From Nonomuraea thailandensis (GTDB lineage Bacteria > Actinomycetota > Actinomycetes > Streptosporangiales > Streptosporangiaceae), in contig NZ_JAMZEB010000002.1 of assembly GCF_024172165.1 (NCBI RefSeq), forward strand, positions 3,617,501 through 3,681,500: a stretch of DNA of 64,000 nt. Direction: 5' to 3'. Made by a program: the position numbers and the translations under genes. This document shows positions 25,232 to 34,167 of the stretch, one piece after another. The notes below the pieces were generated by a model. That model was not told the DNA's origin, ran no database searches, and saw only the letters and a program-made list of their open reading frames with translations. The stretch's first letter is position 1, and each line of letters begins with the position of its first letter.

Positions 25232-25534
25232 GCCCTGCCCCCGTTCCCCGATGCCGGGCCAGCGCGTCGCTTCCCCGGCAGGGGGCGTCATGCCCTGACC
25301 GAAGTCAAGGAAGTCCCTCCCCGGGCCCCTGACCTGCATATCCGTTGGAATGCTCACCGGCCGGAGACAACCCGGGGTCTCCAGCCGCGCCCGGTCGGTG
25401 GTGCTCGAGCCCGCCGTGTACGCGTGCTGAGTCCGGAACGCGAGGACGGCCTGCGGACGCGGATCGCGCACCGATCAGGATTCCGCGCCGCCCCCGTCTG
25501 AACCTATGAGGTCGACTCACAGGGGGCCGGCACG

Positions 25535-25842
25535 ATGCGGAAACTGACCTCCGGTATGAACGTGACCCTGGACGGCTACATCGGCTGGAGTGGAGAGGAG
25601 GGGAGGGACCGGACTCATCGCCGAGCGCCGAGCGGTTCCAGTGGTGGACCGAACAGATGCGGGCGAGCGAGCTGACGCTGTACGGGCGCAAGCTGTGGGA
25701 GACGATGAGCTCCCAGCCGGTCCTGGTGGGCGGCGGCACGCCGTTCTGCACCGCGCTGGACAGCTGGGTGAACCTGAACCTGGTCGAGATGCGGACGTTT
25801 CCCGGCGGCGTGGTGCTGACCCGCTACGAGGCGAGGCGATGA
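25535..25842 (+). pseudogene. RibD-C/dihydrofolate reductase-like gene with frameshift and internal deletion
   Basis: ATG at 25535 begins MRKLTSGMNVTLDGYI, the family N-terminus. The frame is lost near 25600, and in another frame ERFQWWTEQMRASELTLYGR then KLWETMSSQ continues it. The sequence then jumps straight to PVLVGGGTPF and ends RTFPGGVVLTRYEARR, missing about 70 central residues. An intact relative is encoded at 50456-51040. Confidence 0.75.
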
Positions 25843-25900
25843 GCACGGGTCACCTGCCCGGCTCGTAAGGTCGGGTCGAACATCTCGGGGCAGGAAGATG

Positions 25901-25923
25901 CCCCGCCGGCGACGCCGGCGGGG
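25901..25923. terminator. bidirectional hairpin terminator
   Basis: CCCCGCCGG / CCGGCGGGG is a perfect 9-bp stem with a 5-base loop, located between the plus-strand DHFR-like remnant and the 3' end of the minus-strand sigma-factor gene. Confidence 0.7.
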
Positions 25924-26017
25924 CGGTGGTGTTCAGCTGGCCGGGATGCTCATCCGGCGGTGACTTCGGTGACGCCGGCCCGTGCGCTGGACCCGTCGAC
26001 GATGCGGACTGGTCTGA

Positions 26018-27025
26018 TCACAGCGTCGCGGGCAGGCTGAGCCATGGTTTGCCGGCGGCGTCGAATCCGGTGAGCTCGGCGATCTTCCCGCCGACGATGT
26101 GCAGGACCGCGATGTTGTACAAACGGTGTTCCGGGTCGCCGGGGATGCGGCGGTACAGCGCGGCGGCAGGCATGAGGTTGACCGTCGTGGGGATGCAGCG
26201 CCAGTCGTCGTAGCCGCGCTGGAAGAGCCCGCCCGCGACCCAGCCGTCCACCGCGTCCTTGGCCATGACGACCAGGGTGTCCGGCTCGGGCAGCATCGCG
26301 AAGCGCAGGTCGTCGCGCAGCAGGGCCGTCAGCCCGTCGAGGTCGTTGCGTTCGTGGGCGTCCATGTACGACTTCACGACGCCGCGCTCGTCGTCCGACA
26401 GCTCGTGCGTGGCAGGGGTCCGCCAGTCGAGGCGGCGGTCGGGCAGCTGCTCGCGCATCGTCACGCGCGCCCGCTGCAGTGCGCTGGTCACCGAGGCGAC
26501 GGTCAGCTCCAGGGCGTCGGCGGCCTTCGACGCCGGCCAGCCGAGGACGTCGCGCAAGATGAACACCGCCCGCTGCCGCGGCGGCAGGTTCTGGACGGCG
26601 ACGATGAACGCCAGCTCGATCGTCTCCCGCGCCACCACCGATTCCTGCGGGTCCTCCGGGAGCATCCGGTCCGGGTAGGGCTGCAGGTAGAGCACTTCCG
26701 TGCCCGCACCCGGCAGCGCGGCGGGCACGGGTGTGCGGTCGTTGCGCTTGTCCAGGAAGTCGAGGCAGGCGTTCGTCGCAATCCGGTACAGCCAGGTCCG
26801 CAGCGCGGCGTGGCCCTTGAACGACTCCCGCTTGTTCCACACCCGCAGGAACGTCTCCTGCGTCATGTCCTGGGCGTCCTCGTAGTTCGCGAGCATCCGG
26901 TAGCAGTGCACCTGCAGCTCACGCCGGTAGCGCTCGGTGAGGTGCGCGAACTGTGCTGCGTCATTCGAGCGGGCCGCCGCGATGAACGCGGACTCGTCAT
27001 CGCCCAGCAGTCTGGCGTCGGTCAT
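26018..27025 (-). CDS. ECF sigma factor with SnoaL-like C-terminal domain (SigG-type)
   Basis: 335 residues from ATG at 27025, with GGAAGGA upstream. Region 2 (residues ~15-85) includes YRMLANYEDAQDMTQETFLR; region 4 (~135-190) includes LPPRQRAVFILRDVLGWPAS then ALELTVASVTSALQRARV. The C-terminal ~120 residues form a SnoaL/NTF2-like domain (VVKSYMDAHERNDLDGLTAL), used by this sigma class for self-regulation or sensing in place of a separate anti-sigma factor. No anti-sigma gene is adjacent. Confidence 0.88.
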   Translation of the reverse strand: MTDARLLGDDESAFIAAARSNDAAQFAHLTERYRRELQVHCYRMLANYEDAQDMTQETFLRVWNKRESFKGHAALRTWLYRIATNACLDFLDKRNDRTPVPAALPGAGTEVLYLQPYPDRMLPEDPQESVVARETIELAFIVAVQNLPPRQRAVFILRDVLGWPASKAADALELTVASVTSALQRARVTMREQLPDRRLDWRTPATHELSDDERGVVKSYMDAHERNDLDGLTALLRDDLRFAMLPEPDTLVVMAKDAVDGWVAGGLFQRGYDDWRCIPTTVNLMPAAALYRRIPGDPEHRLYNIAVLHIVGGKIAELTGFDAAGKPWLSLPATL

Positions 27026-27134
27026 GGTCGTCAATCCTTCCGCAGGGGGCAAGGGGCTACCAGAACTGACGACGTGGCAGAGGATTTCTGAGCGGTGAAG
27101 CCGCTGACACCAGGCCGTTTCGTCGGCAGAGGCG

Positions 27135-27166
27135 CTCGCCCGCGTCCCCGACAGGACGCGGGCGAG
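27135..27166 (-). terminator. hairpin terminator of the beta-propeller gene
   Basis: A perfect 13-bp inverted repeat (CTCGCCCGCGTCC / GGACGCGGGCGAG) with a 6-base loop lies 7 bp beyond the minus-strand stop at 27173. Confidence 0.82.
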
Positions 27167-27172
27167 GGCGGC

Positions 27173-28342
27173 TCAGCCGACGGCCGGGCCCGGTATCGGA
27201 GCGTAGCCGCCGAACTTGTGCGGCGGCAGGACTGAGGGACTGGGCTCGATGTTCAGGCCCAGGGACCCGCCGGCGAGGCGGGCCAGCAGGAACCCGGTGC
27301 CCGGAGCGTTGGGGCCGGAGCCGAAGGCCGCCGGGTTGCCGGTGACCGTGCCGTCGATCCGTTCGAAGCCGCGGAAGAGCGCGGCCGGGGCGGTCGCCTT
27401 GTTGACGTAGAGGGCGTCATCGGCGCCCCGGACGTAGTAGGCGGTGACATTGGCCTGGAAGCTGATGGCGATGTCGCTGGTGACAGTACCGCCGAGAGGC
27501 TTCCAGACGTACGGGACGGTGTACAGGTTGAGCGTCCAGAGACCGTGGTCGGCGCCCCGGGCGGCGATGAAGCCGCCGCCGAAGACGGCGTCCTCGGCGA
27601 CGGCGATGTTGCTGGTCACCTGCAGATCGGCGAGCGGCTCGAAACCGGAGACGCCGCTGGTGCTCACCCTGTTGACGTAGACGCGGTGGTCGGCGCCCCG
27701 GATGAACACCCGGATGGTGTCGTTCGGGACGACGAAGGTGCGGGTGGCGGTGATGTCGCTGGTGGCGTGGCCGCCGAGGCTGCTCCAGCCACTCCACGCG
27801 CCGCCGTTGAGGTTGTTGGTCCACACGGCGCCGTCGGTGCCGCGAGCGAAGATCCGCACGCTGGTCGGCGGCACGAGGTTGGGGACGATCGCCTCGACGT
27901 CGCCGGTGACGGTCAGGCCGGGCACCTGCGAGTAGCCGGTGACGGCGCCGGACGGGGTGATCGTGTTGGTGTACACCTGGTCGTCGGTGCCGCGGACGAA
28001 GAAGTGCGTGCCGTCCGAGTTCACCACCACCGACGGATCGCCGACGATCACGCCGCCGAGCGACTGGAAGGCGCCGAAGGCGGAGCCCGAGCGGGGGCTG
28101 TACAGCAGCGAGCCGTCGGCGCCGCGCACGGCGACGCCGGTCGCGACGGGGGTGCCGGCGCGGTTGAAGGCCACGGCGGGGGTGCCGAGGTCGGGGAGGT
28201 CGGCCGCGTACGGCGGCGGGACGGCGGAGGTGGAGGGGGATGCGGAGGCGGAGGCGGAGGGCGCGAGCGCCAGAACTCCTGCGGCGACGGCCAGGATCAC
28301 GCTTGCCGTCAGGGTCTTGCGTAACCAGTGAGGCTCGGTCAT
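27173..28342 (-). CDS. secreted PLL/tectonin-like beta-propeller protein
   Basis: 389 residues with a signal peptide (TLTASVILAVAAGVLALAPS) and a Ser/Ala-rich spacer. The rest consists of about seven ~45-residue repeats, each carrying an (V/A)RG(A/T)D..(V/L)Y core: VAVRGADGSLLYS, FVRGTDDQVYTN, FARGTDGAVWTN, FIRGADHRVYVN, AARGADHGLWTL, YVRGADDALYVN. This is the signature of PLL-like lectin propellers, which often bind fucosylated or other glycans. Exported, probably carbohydrate binding. Divergent from a small membrane protein gene. Confidence 0.8.
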   Translation of the reverse strand: MTEPHWLRKTLTASVILAVAAGVLALAPSASASASPSTSAVPPPYAADLPDLGTPAVAFNRAGTPVATGVAVRGADGSLLYSPRSGSAFGAFQSLGGVIVGDPSVVVNSDGTHFFVRGTDDQVYTNTITPSGAVTGYSQVPGLTVTGDVEAIVPNLVPPTSVRIFARGTDGAVWTNNLNGGAWSGWSSLGGHATSDITATRTFVVPNDTIRVFIRGADHRVYVNRVSTSGVSGFEPLADLQVTSNIAVAEDAVFGGGFIAARGADHGLWTLNLYTVPYVWKPLGGTVTSDIAISFQANVTAYYVRGADDALYVNKATAPAALFRGFERIDGTVTGNPAAFGSGPNAPGTGFLLARLAGGSLGLNIEPSPSVLPPHKFGGYAPIPGPAVG

Positions 28343-28380
28343 CGAAGTCCCTTCTTCGGAGAGGTGACCTGGATTCGTTC

Positions 28381-28818
28381 ATGGACGGCGGGTGGATCAT
28401 CGGCGGCGCGAAAAGATCGGCTGGGGGTCGGGTGCTGCGCGTCCTGACCGGCGTGCTGGCCGGGCTGGGCGCGAGTGGTGCGCTGTTGGTGGGGTTGGTC
28501 GCCCTTACGTTCTCCTCCACCGAGGAGGTCGGCTTCGTCGACGGGCCGGCTCCGTACCGGATCCGGATCGAGCGGTCGCTGGCGGGTCTCGGGCCGGACG
28601 CGGTGATGTGGCTCAGCGTCCGCAGGGACGCCGGGCTGTTCAGCAGAAAGTGGGATCTGGGCTGCTTCAACGATGACGTGCCCGACGACACCTTCGACTC
28701 GGTCACCTGGACGGGGCCGAGTTCGGTTGAGATCCGGGTGGCCGACGGGCGGGCCTTCCCCGTGGCCTTGGACTCTGTCTCGGGCCGGCCCCGGACCACC
28801 GTCGCCCTCAATTGTTAA
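28381..28818 (+). CDS. small membrane-anchored protein
   Basis: 145 residues with one N-terminal transmembrane segment (VLTGVLAGLGASGALLVGLV AL) and an extracytoplasmic domain of ~105 residues with two cysteines (GCFNDD and the final NC). The ATG at 28381 has only a distant GGAGAGG. The 38-bp gap to the divergent propeller gene must hold both promoters, or the mRNA is leaderless. No family recognised. Confidence 0.6.
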   Translation: MDGGWIIGGAKRSAGGRVLRVLTGVLAGLGASGALLVGLVALTFSSTEEVGFVDGPAPYRIRIERSLAGLGPDAVMWLSVRRDAGLFSRKWDLGCFNDDVPDDTFDSVTWTGPSSVEIRVADGRAFPVALDSVSGRPRTTVALNC

Positions 28819-28907
28819 CCGCGCCCACCTTGGAACGGGTCATCGGGCGGCGCAGGCCCGGCGCGGCGGAGCCAGCCGGGGTCGAGGACGGCGTCGGGCG
28901 CCCGCTC

Positions 28908-29654
28908 TCATCCGCGCGAGCGGGCGCGCAGCACCAGGTCGTGCAGCGCTGCCTCGACGGTGGCCCGCTCGGGCAGAGCCGAGGAGTCCCGGGCCTCCTC
29001 CAGAGCTCGCGTCATCCGTTCCACGTCCGCCTCGAACCCCTCGCCCGGGGTGAGGCCGTCGGGCAGGCGGCCGTGCTCGGCGGCCTGCTTCGCGGCCACG
29101 AGTTCGGGCAGGTACGCGGGCCCGTACGCGTACAGACGCGTCAGGTCGGCCTGCAGTTCCCCCGCACGCATGAGATGCGTGCCGGTGGCCAGCACCCGGA
29201 AGGTGTAGAGCAGCGGCTTCAACGCCTCGGTCTTCTGGAACAACCGCCACTGCGTACGGGCGAACCCCAGGTAGTGGTGGGCGTGATGCCGGGTCAGGCA
29301 GCCGGGTGCCAGCCCGGCCAGTTCCTCGTGCACCGGCGAGGACGCCACCACCAGCGGCGACAGCAACTGCTCCAGGACGTAGCCGTTGCGGCCGAGCAGC
29401 AACCGGCAGAACTTGGCGGCGTCGTGGGTGACGAGGTCGACCTCCACGCCCTGGCGGGTCCACATCCGCGACAGCGTCTCGGGCCCGTGCCGCAGCCCCG
29501 CGACCTCCTCGACCGGCAGGACGTGTACCCCGCGCAGATCCACGTCCGAGTCCACCGACGGGAACCCGTACAGGTGCGCCCCGCTCACCGTCGCGAACAT
29601 CATGGGGTACGGCTGTTCGCCGGGGATCTCCGCCAGCCACCCGGACAGTTCCAC
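28908..29654 (-). CDS. nucleotidyltransferase-fold protein (COG3541-like)
   Basis: 248 residues from the GTG at 29654, with a strong AAAGGAGGAAG just upstream; the long upstream open frame is not coding in character. The polymerase-beta-type active site is SGAHLYGFPSVDSDVDLRGV, with paired acidic residues in SDVD. A later EVDLVTHD supplies the third acidic residue. The C-terminal helical part contains YLGFARTQWRLFQ. Proteins of this kind occur in phages and bacteria as predicted nucleotidyltransferases of unknown target. Confidence 0.82.
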   Translation of the reverse strand: MELSGWLAEIPGEQPYPMMFATVSGAHLYGFPSVDSDVDLRGVHVLPVEEVAGLRHGPETLSRMWTRQGVEVDLVTHDAAKFCRLLLGRNGYVLEQLLSPLVVASSPVHEELAGLAPGCLTRHHAHHYLGFARTQWRLFQKTEALKPLLYTFRVLATGTHLMRAGELQADLTRLYAYGPAYLPELVAAKQAAEHGRLPDGLTPGEGFEADVERMTRALEEARDSSALPERATVEAALHDLVLRARSRG

Positions 29655-30367
29655 GAACTTCCTCCTTTTCGCGCGTCGATCAGTGCATTCTCCACCCGTT
29701 CCGTGAGCCCGCCGGACGCCCCTGGCCGGGGCGCATGCGCGGCGGGGCGGGGCGGGCAGGACGCGCTGGTCCACAACTGTCCCAGCGGCTTCACCTCCGA
29801 CACCGTCGTCACCGCCTTCGACAGGATGCGCAACGAGGGCGGCCCCGCCATGCGCCACCTGATCGACGACGGCCTCATCCTGAACGAGGGCAGCGTCGCC
29901 GCCGAGCGGCAGGCCCGTACCACGGCAGGTCATCTCGGCCGTGGTGCCGACGGCCGCGAACATGAAGAAGCGGGTCCCGCAGAAGGGGAGACGGCAGAGC
30001 GTGAGTGACATCGCCGAGGCGCTGATGTGGGACGGCGTGCGCTGCATGATCAGCGTCTTCGTGGCCCACGCCGGCGACGAGACGCCCTCGGTCGACTTCC
30101 GCGCCGGCCGGCCACCTGCGGGTCTGCCTGCTGCGGGCCTGTTCGGTGGAGACGAGCGTGGTGGCCTGGCTGGGGTTCGAGGGGTCGTTCCACTTCGACC
30201 ATCTGCTGACGGCGGACGGGGCGCATCAGATCTACGGGGTGTGTTCCGGGGGCGGGCCGCCGGAACTCGCCCTGGAGGATGAGGAGCGGCGCGGTGAACG
30301 GTGGCGGGAGGCTGCGGCGGCATGCGCGGACGCTCACCTGACGCGCCCGCGCGGGTCGGGATGGTGG
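29655..30367. other. degraded stretch, no intact gene
   Basis: Several short plus-strand frames look protein-like, notably PSGFTSDTVVTAFDRMRNEG around 29780-29870, ISVFVAHAGDETPS near 30050 and VVAWLGFEGSFHFDHLLTAD near 30160-30220. None has a start, a length or a family I recognise. They are in different frames, suggesting one or more decayed genes. Confidence 0.45.
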
Positions 30368-32434
30368 TCAAGCCTGGATGCGGGCCACGAGCAGGGCGAT
30401 GTCGTCCTCGGCCGGTGAGTCGCCCACGATGGAGCCGATCACGGCAGTGCACATCCGCTCAAGCGTCGCCGACCGCGGCGCTGCGTGGGCGAGGGCGTCG
30501 CCGAGCCTGGCCATGCCGGCGTCGAGGTCGGACTGGCGCGTCTCGATCAGGCCGTCGGTGTAGAGGGCCAGCGAAGTCCCGGGCGGCAGGTGAAGGTCGT
30601 GCGAGTCGAAGGCGCCCATCCCCACGCCGATCGGGGTGCCGGTGGGCAGCGAGGGGAACGTCACGTCGCCGGAAGGGCTGACGATCGCGGGGGGCGGATG
30701 CCCGGCCGTGGCCATGGTGCAGCGGCTGGTCCGCGGATCGTAGACCGCGTACAGGCAGGTGGCCGCTGTGGCGTCGAAGCCGCGAGCGTCCTGGGCCATC
30801 AGGTGGTCGAGGTGGGTGAGCAACTCCTGCGGAGGCAGGTCCAGATAGGCCAGCGTACGTACGGCGGTGCGCAGCCTGCCCATGGTGGCCGCGGCGTTGA
30901 TGCCGTGCCCGGTCACGTCGCCGACGACGAGAGCGACGCGGGCGCCTGGCAGGTGGATGACGTCGTACCAGTCGCCTCCCACCCCCTCGTGCGCGTCGGA
31001 GGGCAGGTAGCGCGAGGCCACTTCGACGGTGGCGGTGCCGCACAGGTCGTGCGGCAGCAGGTCGCGCTGGAGCGCGAGTGCGGTCAGCCGCTCGCGCGTG
31101 TACTGGCGGGCGTTGTCCAGGCTCAGCGCGGCCCGCGTGACCAGTTCCTCGGCCAGGAGCAGGTCGTCCCTGGTGAACGGCACCGGATTGGAGGTGCGCG
31201 CGAACGCCGCGACGCCGAGCACGTCCCCACGCGCCTCCAGCGCGATGATGATCAGCGAGTGCATGCCGGTGGCGCGGATGATGCGCGCCCGGCCGGGGTC
31301 CAGGTCCAGCCAGGTACCGGGCGAGGTGTCCAGCACGGGCTCGAAGTGCGGCCGCCGTGTGTGCAGGACCTCGGTGAACGGGGACCGCGGCGGCACGAAC
31401 ACGGTCTGCCTGCGCTCCCAGGGCGACTCGGGCACCCCGTCGCGCACCGGGTCGCGCACCGGGTCGCGCACCGGGTCGCGCACCGGGTCGCGCACCGAGG
31501 CCATGCCGGCCCGGCGGAAGACGGGGCCACCGCCCTCTGCCGCGGCCGGCCGCTGCAGCGGCGCCGCGCCGGGCAGCATCGCCTCCGACAGATCGACGGT
31601 CACGTAGTCGGCGAGGACCGGAACGGCCATCTCCGCCAGTTCCTGGGCGGTGTCCATGACGTCCAGCGTGCTGCCGAGCCGGACGCTGGCCTCGCGCAGG
31701 AGATTGAGGTGATCCCGCGCCTGGCTGTTGCTGAAGTCCAGGGCCACGGAGCACACGCCCAGCGGCCGGCCGTCCGCGCCCTCCAGAGGCAGCAGCGAGA
31801 TGGACAGCGTTCGCTCTTGACTCCCGTGGGACCAGCGGGCCTCGCGGTCGATCGTGGGCCGGCGGTCGGCGAGCGCCTCGCGCATCGCCTCCTGCACCGC
31901 CTCGGTGTCGATTCCCTCGATGACCTCGGTCAGGGAGCGGCCGACGCGGTAGTAGGGGTAGCCGTCGCTGAGCTGCTCGGCTGCCTCGTTCAGCCAGACG
32001 CACCGCAGGTTCTCGTCCCAGATGGCCATGGCGACGGGGAAGCTGCTGATGAGCGACTCCAGCAGGTCGCCGGTGCCGGTGGACAGGTCGGAGGTGGCCG
32101 GGACCGCCGACACCAGCCAGGACTTCTGCCGGTCGCCGCCCAGAGCGAGGGGTACGGCCTCGACGCGCACGACGACCACCTGTCCGTCCCGCCGCCGCAC
32201 CTGGGTCGTTCCCGTACGGCGCAGGGGCGCGCCGGCCTGGCCGTCAACGCTGTCGCCGTCGCCGTCGTGGCCCTCGGCCGGGAGGAGGGTGGCGATGGGG
32301 CGGCCGACGATGCCGGCGGCGGGGTAGCCGGTAAGCTCCTCGGCGGCCTGTGTCCAGCCGATCACCGTGCCCGCGCCGTCGACGACGGCGACCGCTGGAG
32401 TCGCCCCTCGGCGGACGCTTCCGGCTGCTTTCAT
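30368..32434 (-). CDS. PAS-PAS-GAF-SpoIIE type serine phosphatase
   Basis: 688 residues from ATG at 32434. Two PAS domains (~10-100 with GWTQAAEELTGYPAAGIVGR; ~130-240 with AIWDENLRCVWLNEAAEQL) are followed by a GAF domain (~260-450, ending AALSLDNARQYTRERL) interrupted by a DPVR repeat. A PPM/SpoIIE phosphatase domain (~470-688) has GGDWYDVIHL, VVGDVTGHGINAAATMGRLR and a terminal DDIALLVARI. No HATPase domain is present. Such proteins dephosphorylate anti-anti-sigma factors in stress or development partner-switching, but no STAS partner is adjacent. Confidence 0.88.
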   Translation of the reverse strand: MKAAGSVRRGATPAVAVVDGAGTVIGWTQAAEELTGYPAAGIVGRPIATLLPAEGHDGDGDSVDGQAGAPLRRTGTTQVRRRDGQVVVVRVEAVPLALGGDRQKSWLVSAVPATSDLSTGTGDLLESLISSFPVAMAIWDENLRCVWLNEAAEQLSDGYPYYRVGRSLTEVIEGIDTEAVQEAMREALADRRPTIDREARWSHGSQERTLSISLLPLEGADGRPLGVCSVALDFSNSQARDHLNLLREASVRLGSTLDVMDTAQELAEMAVPVLADYVTVDLSEAMLPGAAPLQRPAAAEGGGPVFRRAGMASVRDPVRDPVRDPVRDPVRDGVPESPWERRQTVFVPPRSPFTEVLHTRRPHFEPVLDTSPGTWLDLDPGRARIIRATGMHSLIIIALEARGDVLGVAAFARTSNPVPFTRDDLLLAEELVTRAALSLDNARQYTRERLTALALQRDLLPHDLCGTATVEVASRYLPSDAHEGVGGDWYDVIHLPGARVALVVGDVTGHGINAAATMGRLRTAVRTLAYLDLPPQELLTHLDHLMAQDARGFDATAATCLYAVYDPRTSRCTMATAGHPPPAIVSPSGDVTFPSLPTGTPIGVGMGAFDSHDLHLPPGTSLALYTDGLIETRQSDLDAGMARLGDALAHAAPRSATLERMCTAVIGSIVGDSPAEDDIALLVARIQA
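31441..31500 (-). repeat. 12-bp tandem repeat inside the phosphatase gene (4 perfect copies plus one imperfect)
   Basis: CGCGCACCGGGT on the plus strand repeats exactly four times (31441-31488), followed by a 10/12 match. On the coding strand it encodes tandem DPVR units inside the GAF region, so copy-number change is in frame. Confidence 0.95.
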
Positions 32435-32565
32435 GCCATCAACCCGTCTCCCGTAGCGGGACGCACTCGCTGCCAGGCTTATCAGAATAACCACGCCTAC
32501 CTGCAGTTATTCGATCGTTGCCCAGGTTTTGTCGGGACTTGTAGGGTCTCCGTCCGGTGCCGGGT

Positions 32566-33147
32566 TCAGCCGTGCAGGCCCGCGGCGTCGAGCAGGGCGG
32601 CGGCCGTGGCCACGGCGAGGCCGTCGAGCCCCCTGGCCTGCACGACCGCCTGCGCGCCGGCCCCGTCGAACGCGACGGTGAGCTGCCGGGCGAGCAGGGC
32701 CGGGTCCTTGACGCCCGCGCGCTCGGCCTCCCCGCGGAAGAACGCGGTCAGCGCGTCCTTGCTGCGGCGGGCTACCAGGGCCGCCGGATGGCCGGGCGAC
32801 TTGACCTCCACCGCCGCCGCCACGAACGGGCACCCCCGGTAATCGGGCATCGTGGCCGACTCCTCCAGGCGTTCGAACACGTGCAGGATGCGCGCGCGGG
32901 GCGGCCGGTCGTCGTCGGGGGGCAGCAGGAAGGCCTGGTAGGCGGGCGCGCTGCGTTCGAGGCTCGCCGCCACGACCTCGTCCTTGCTGTCGAAGAGCTG
33001 GTACATCGAACGCTTGGACACCCCGGCCCGGCGGCACAGCGCGTCGATGCCCACGCCGACGCCCTCGCGGTAGAAGAGCTCCGCCGCGGCGTCGAGCAGG
33101 CGTTCGCGGGTCGAGGCGGGGGCGGCGGGCGGCGCGGGGTTCGTCAT
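32566..33147 (-). CDS. TetR-family regulator of the divergent SDR
   Basis: 193 residues. HTH at residues ~12-60 (TRERLLDAAAELFYREGVGV then LCRRAGVSKRSMYQLFDSKD). The C-terminal domain contains the CPF motif (YRGCPFVAAAVE) common in TetR proteins that control oxidoreductases. Two perfect palindromes lie in the 89-bp divergent gap to the SDR gene. Confidence 0.92.
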   Translation of the reverse strand: MTNPAPPAAPASTRERLLDAAAELFYREGVGVGIDALCRRAGVSKRSMYQLFDSKDEVVAASLERSAPAYQAFLLPPDDDRPPRARILHVFERLEESATMPDYRGCPFVAAAVEVKSPGHPAALVARRSKDALTAFFRGEAERAGVKDPALLARQLTVAFDGAGAQAVVQARGLDGLAVATAAALLDAAGLHG

Positions 33148-33179
33148 GCGCCCAGATTACCGTCCGGTTTGCGCAACGG

Positions 33180-33218
33180 AAACCGATCGGTTTACAGTCG
33201 GCGGAAACCGATCGGTTT
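33180..33218. promoter_or_regulatory. duplicated perfect TetR operator
   Basis: AAACCGATCGGTTT occurs exactly at 33180-33193 and 33205-33218, centres 25 bp apart. The second extends to an 18-bp palindrome (GGAAACCGATCGGTTTCC). They are placed to cover the SDR promoter between the TetR start at 33147 and the SDR start at 33237. Confidence 0.85.
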
Positions 33219-33236
33219 CCGAGAAGGGAATGGCTC

Positions 33237-33950
33237 ATGACCAGCATCAAAGGCTCCGTGGCCGTCGTCACAGGTGGCAGCCGCGGCATCGGCAAGGCCC
33301 TGGTGGACGCGCTCTACCGGCGCGGCGCCGCCAAGGTGTACGCCACCGCCCGCGACCCGCGCGCCGTCACGCACCCGGACGCCGTCCCGCTGGCGCTGGA
33401 GGTCACCGACCCCGCCTCGGTAACGGCGGCGGCCCGGCAGGCCGGGGACGCGACCATCCTGATCAACAACGCCGGCGTGCTCCTGTCGGCCTCGTTCCTC
33501 GGTTCCCCCGTCGAGGACGTCCGCCGCGAGTTCGAGGTCAACTTCTTCGGGCCGCTGCTCACCACCCGCGCCTTCGTCCCGATCATCGAGGGCAACGGCG
33601 GAGGGCACATCCTCACCATGCACTCGGTGCTCTCCTGGGTCACGCTGCCGACCGTGGAGGCGTACAGCGCGTCCAAGTCCGCCCTCTGGTCGCAGAGCAA
33701 CGCGCTGCGCCTGGCGCTGCGACCACGCGGCATCAACGTCACGGGGCTGCACGTCGGCTACGTCGACACCGACATGGCCGCCAGCGTCGACGCGCCGAAG
33801 ACGTCCCCGGGCAGCGTCGCCGAGCAGGCCCTGGACGGCATCGAGGCCGACGCCCCCGAGGTCCTGGCCGACGACCTGTCACGCCAGGTCAAGGCCGGTC
33901 TCGCCGCCGATCTTGCCGCCCTGTATCCGCAGCTCGCGACCGCGGGGTGA
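33237..33950 (+). CDS. short-chain dehydrogenase/reductase
   Basis: 237 residues with GAAGGGA upstream of the ATG. Cofactor motif VTGGSRGIGKALVDAL, NNAG motif (LINNAGVLLS), catalytic Ser in HSVLSW, Tyr-x3-Lys as YSASK. The AKVYATARDP segment suggests NADP preference. Complete at the C-terminus. Controlled by the divergent TetR; likely substrate a carbonyl or quinone compound, but not determinable. Confidence 0.9.
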   Translation: MTSIKGSVAVVTGGSRGIGKALVDALYRRGAAKVYATARDPRAVTHPDAVPLALEVTDPASVTAAARQAGDATILINNAGVLLSASFLGSPVEDVRREFEVNFFGPLLTTRAFVPIIEGNGGGHILTMHSVLSWVTLPTVEAYSASKSALWSQSNALRLALRPRGINVTGLHVGYVDTDMAASVDAPKTSPGSVAEQALDGIEADAPEVLADDLSRQVKAGLAADLAALYPQLATAG

Positions 33951-33954
33951 TCGC

Positions 33955-34125
33955 TTTTGGGTGATGAACGTGGTCTGCCGGCCAGCCGCGGGCCAAGTGT
34001 GGTCTGGCGGTTCTGTAGTGCTTCAGCCAGGAGTCGAGGGCCTGGGTGCGTTGCCGGTTGCTGGTGCAGGGCCGGCGGTAGGCCCCTTCGGCGGCCAGGG
34101 CGCGATTGAAGCGTCGCTGCTCCCG
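33955..34125 (-). pseudogene. 3' remnant of an IS481-type transposase
   Basis: RFNRALAAEGAYRRPCTSNR then TQALDSWLKHYRTARPHLA and RGWPADHV match the end of the IS481 integrase core (consensus RFNRTL..EWAY.RPY.S...R..AL..WL..YN..RPH...GG.PP). Only the C-terminal ~55 residues remain, directly abutting the end of the SDR gene. Confidence 0.65.
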
Positions 34126-34167
34126 GGGCAGTGTGGCCGGGTGAATTCCTGGCCGTTCCCACACGCT

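Noticed and set aside
30485..32842. 785-codon plus-strand frame
   Set aside because: Antisense to the PAS-GAF-SpoIIE phosphatase, whose motifs are unmistakable; low-complexity composition.
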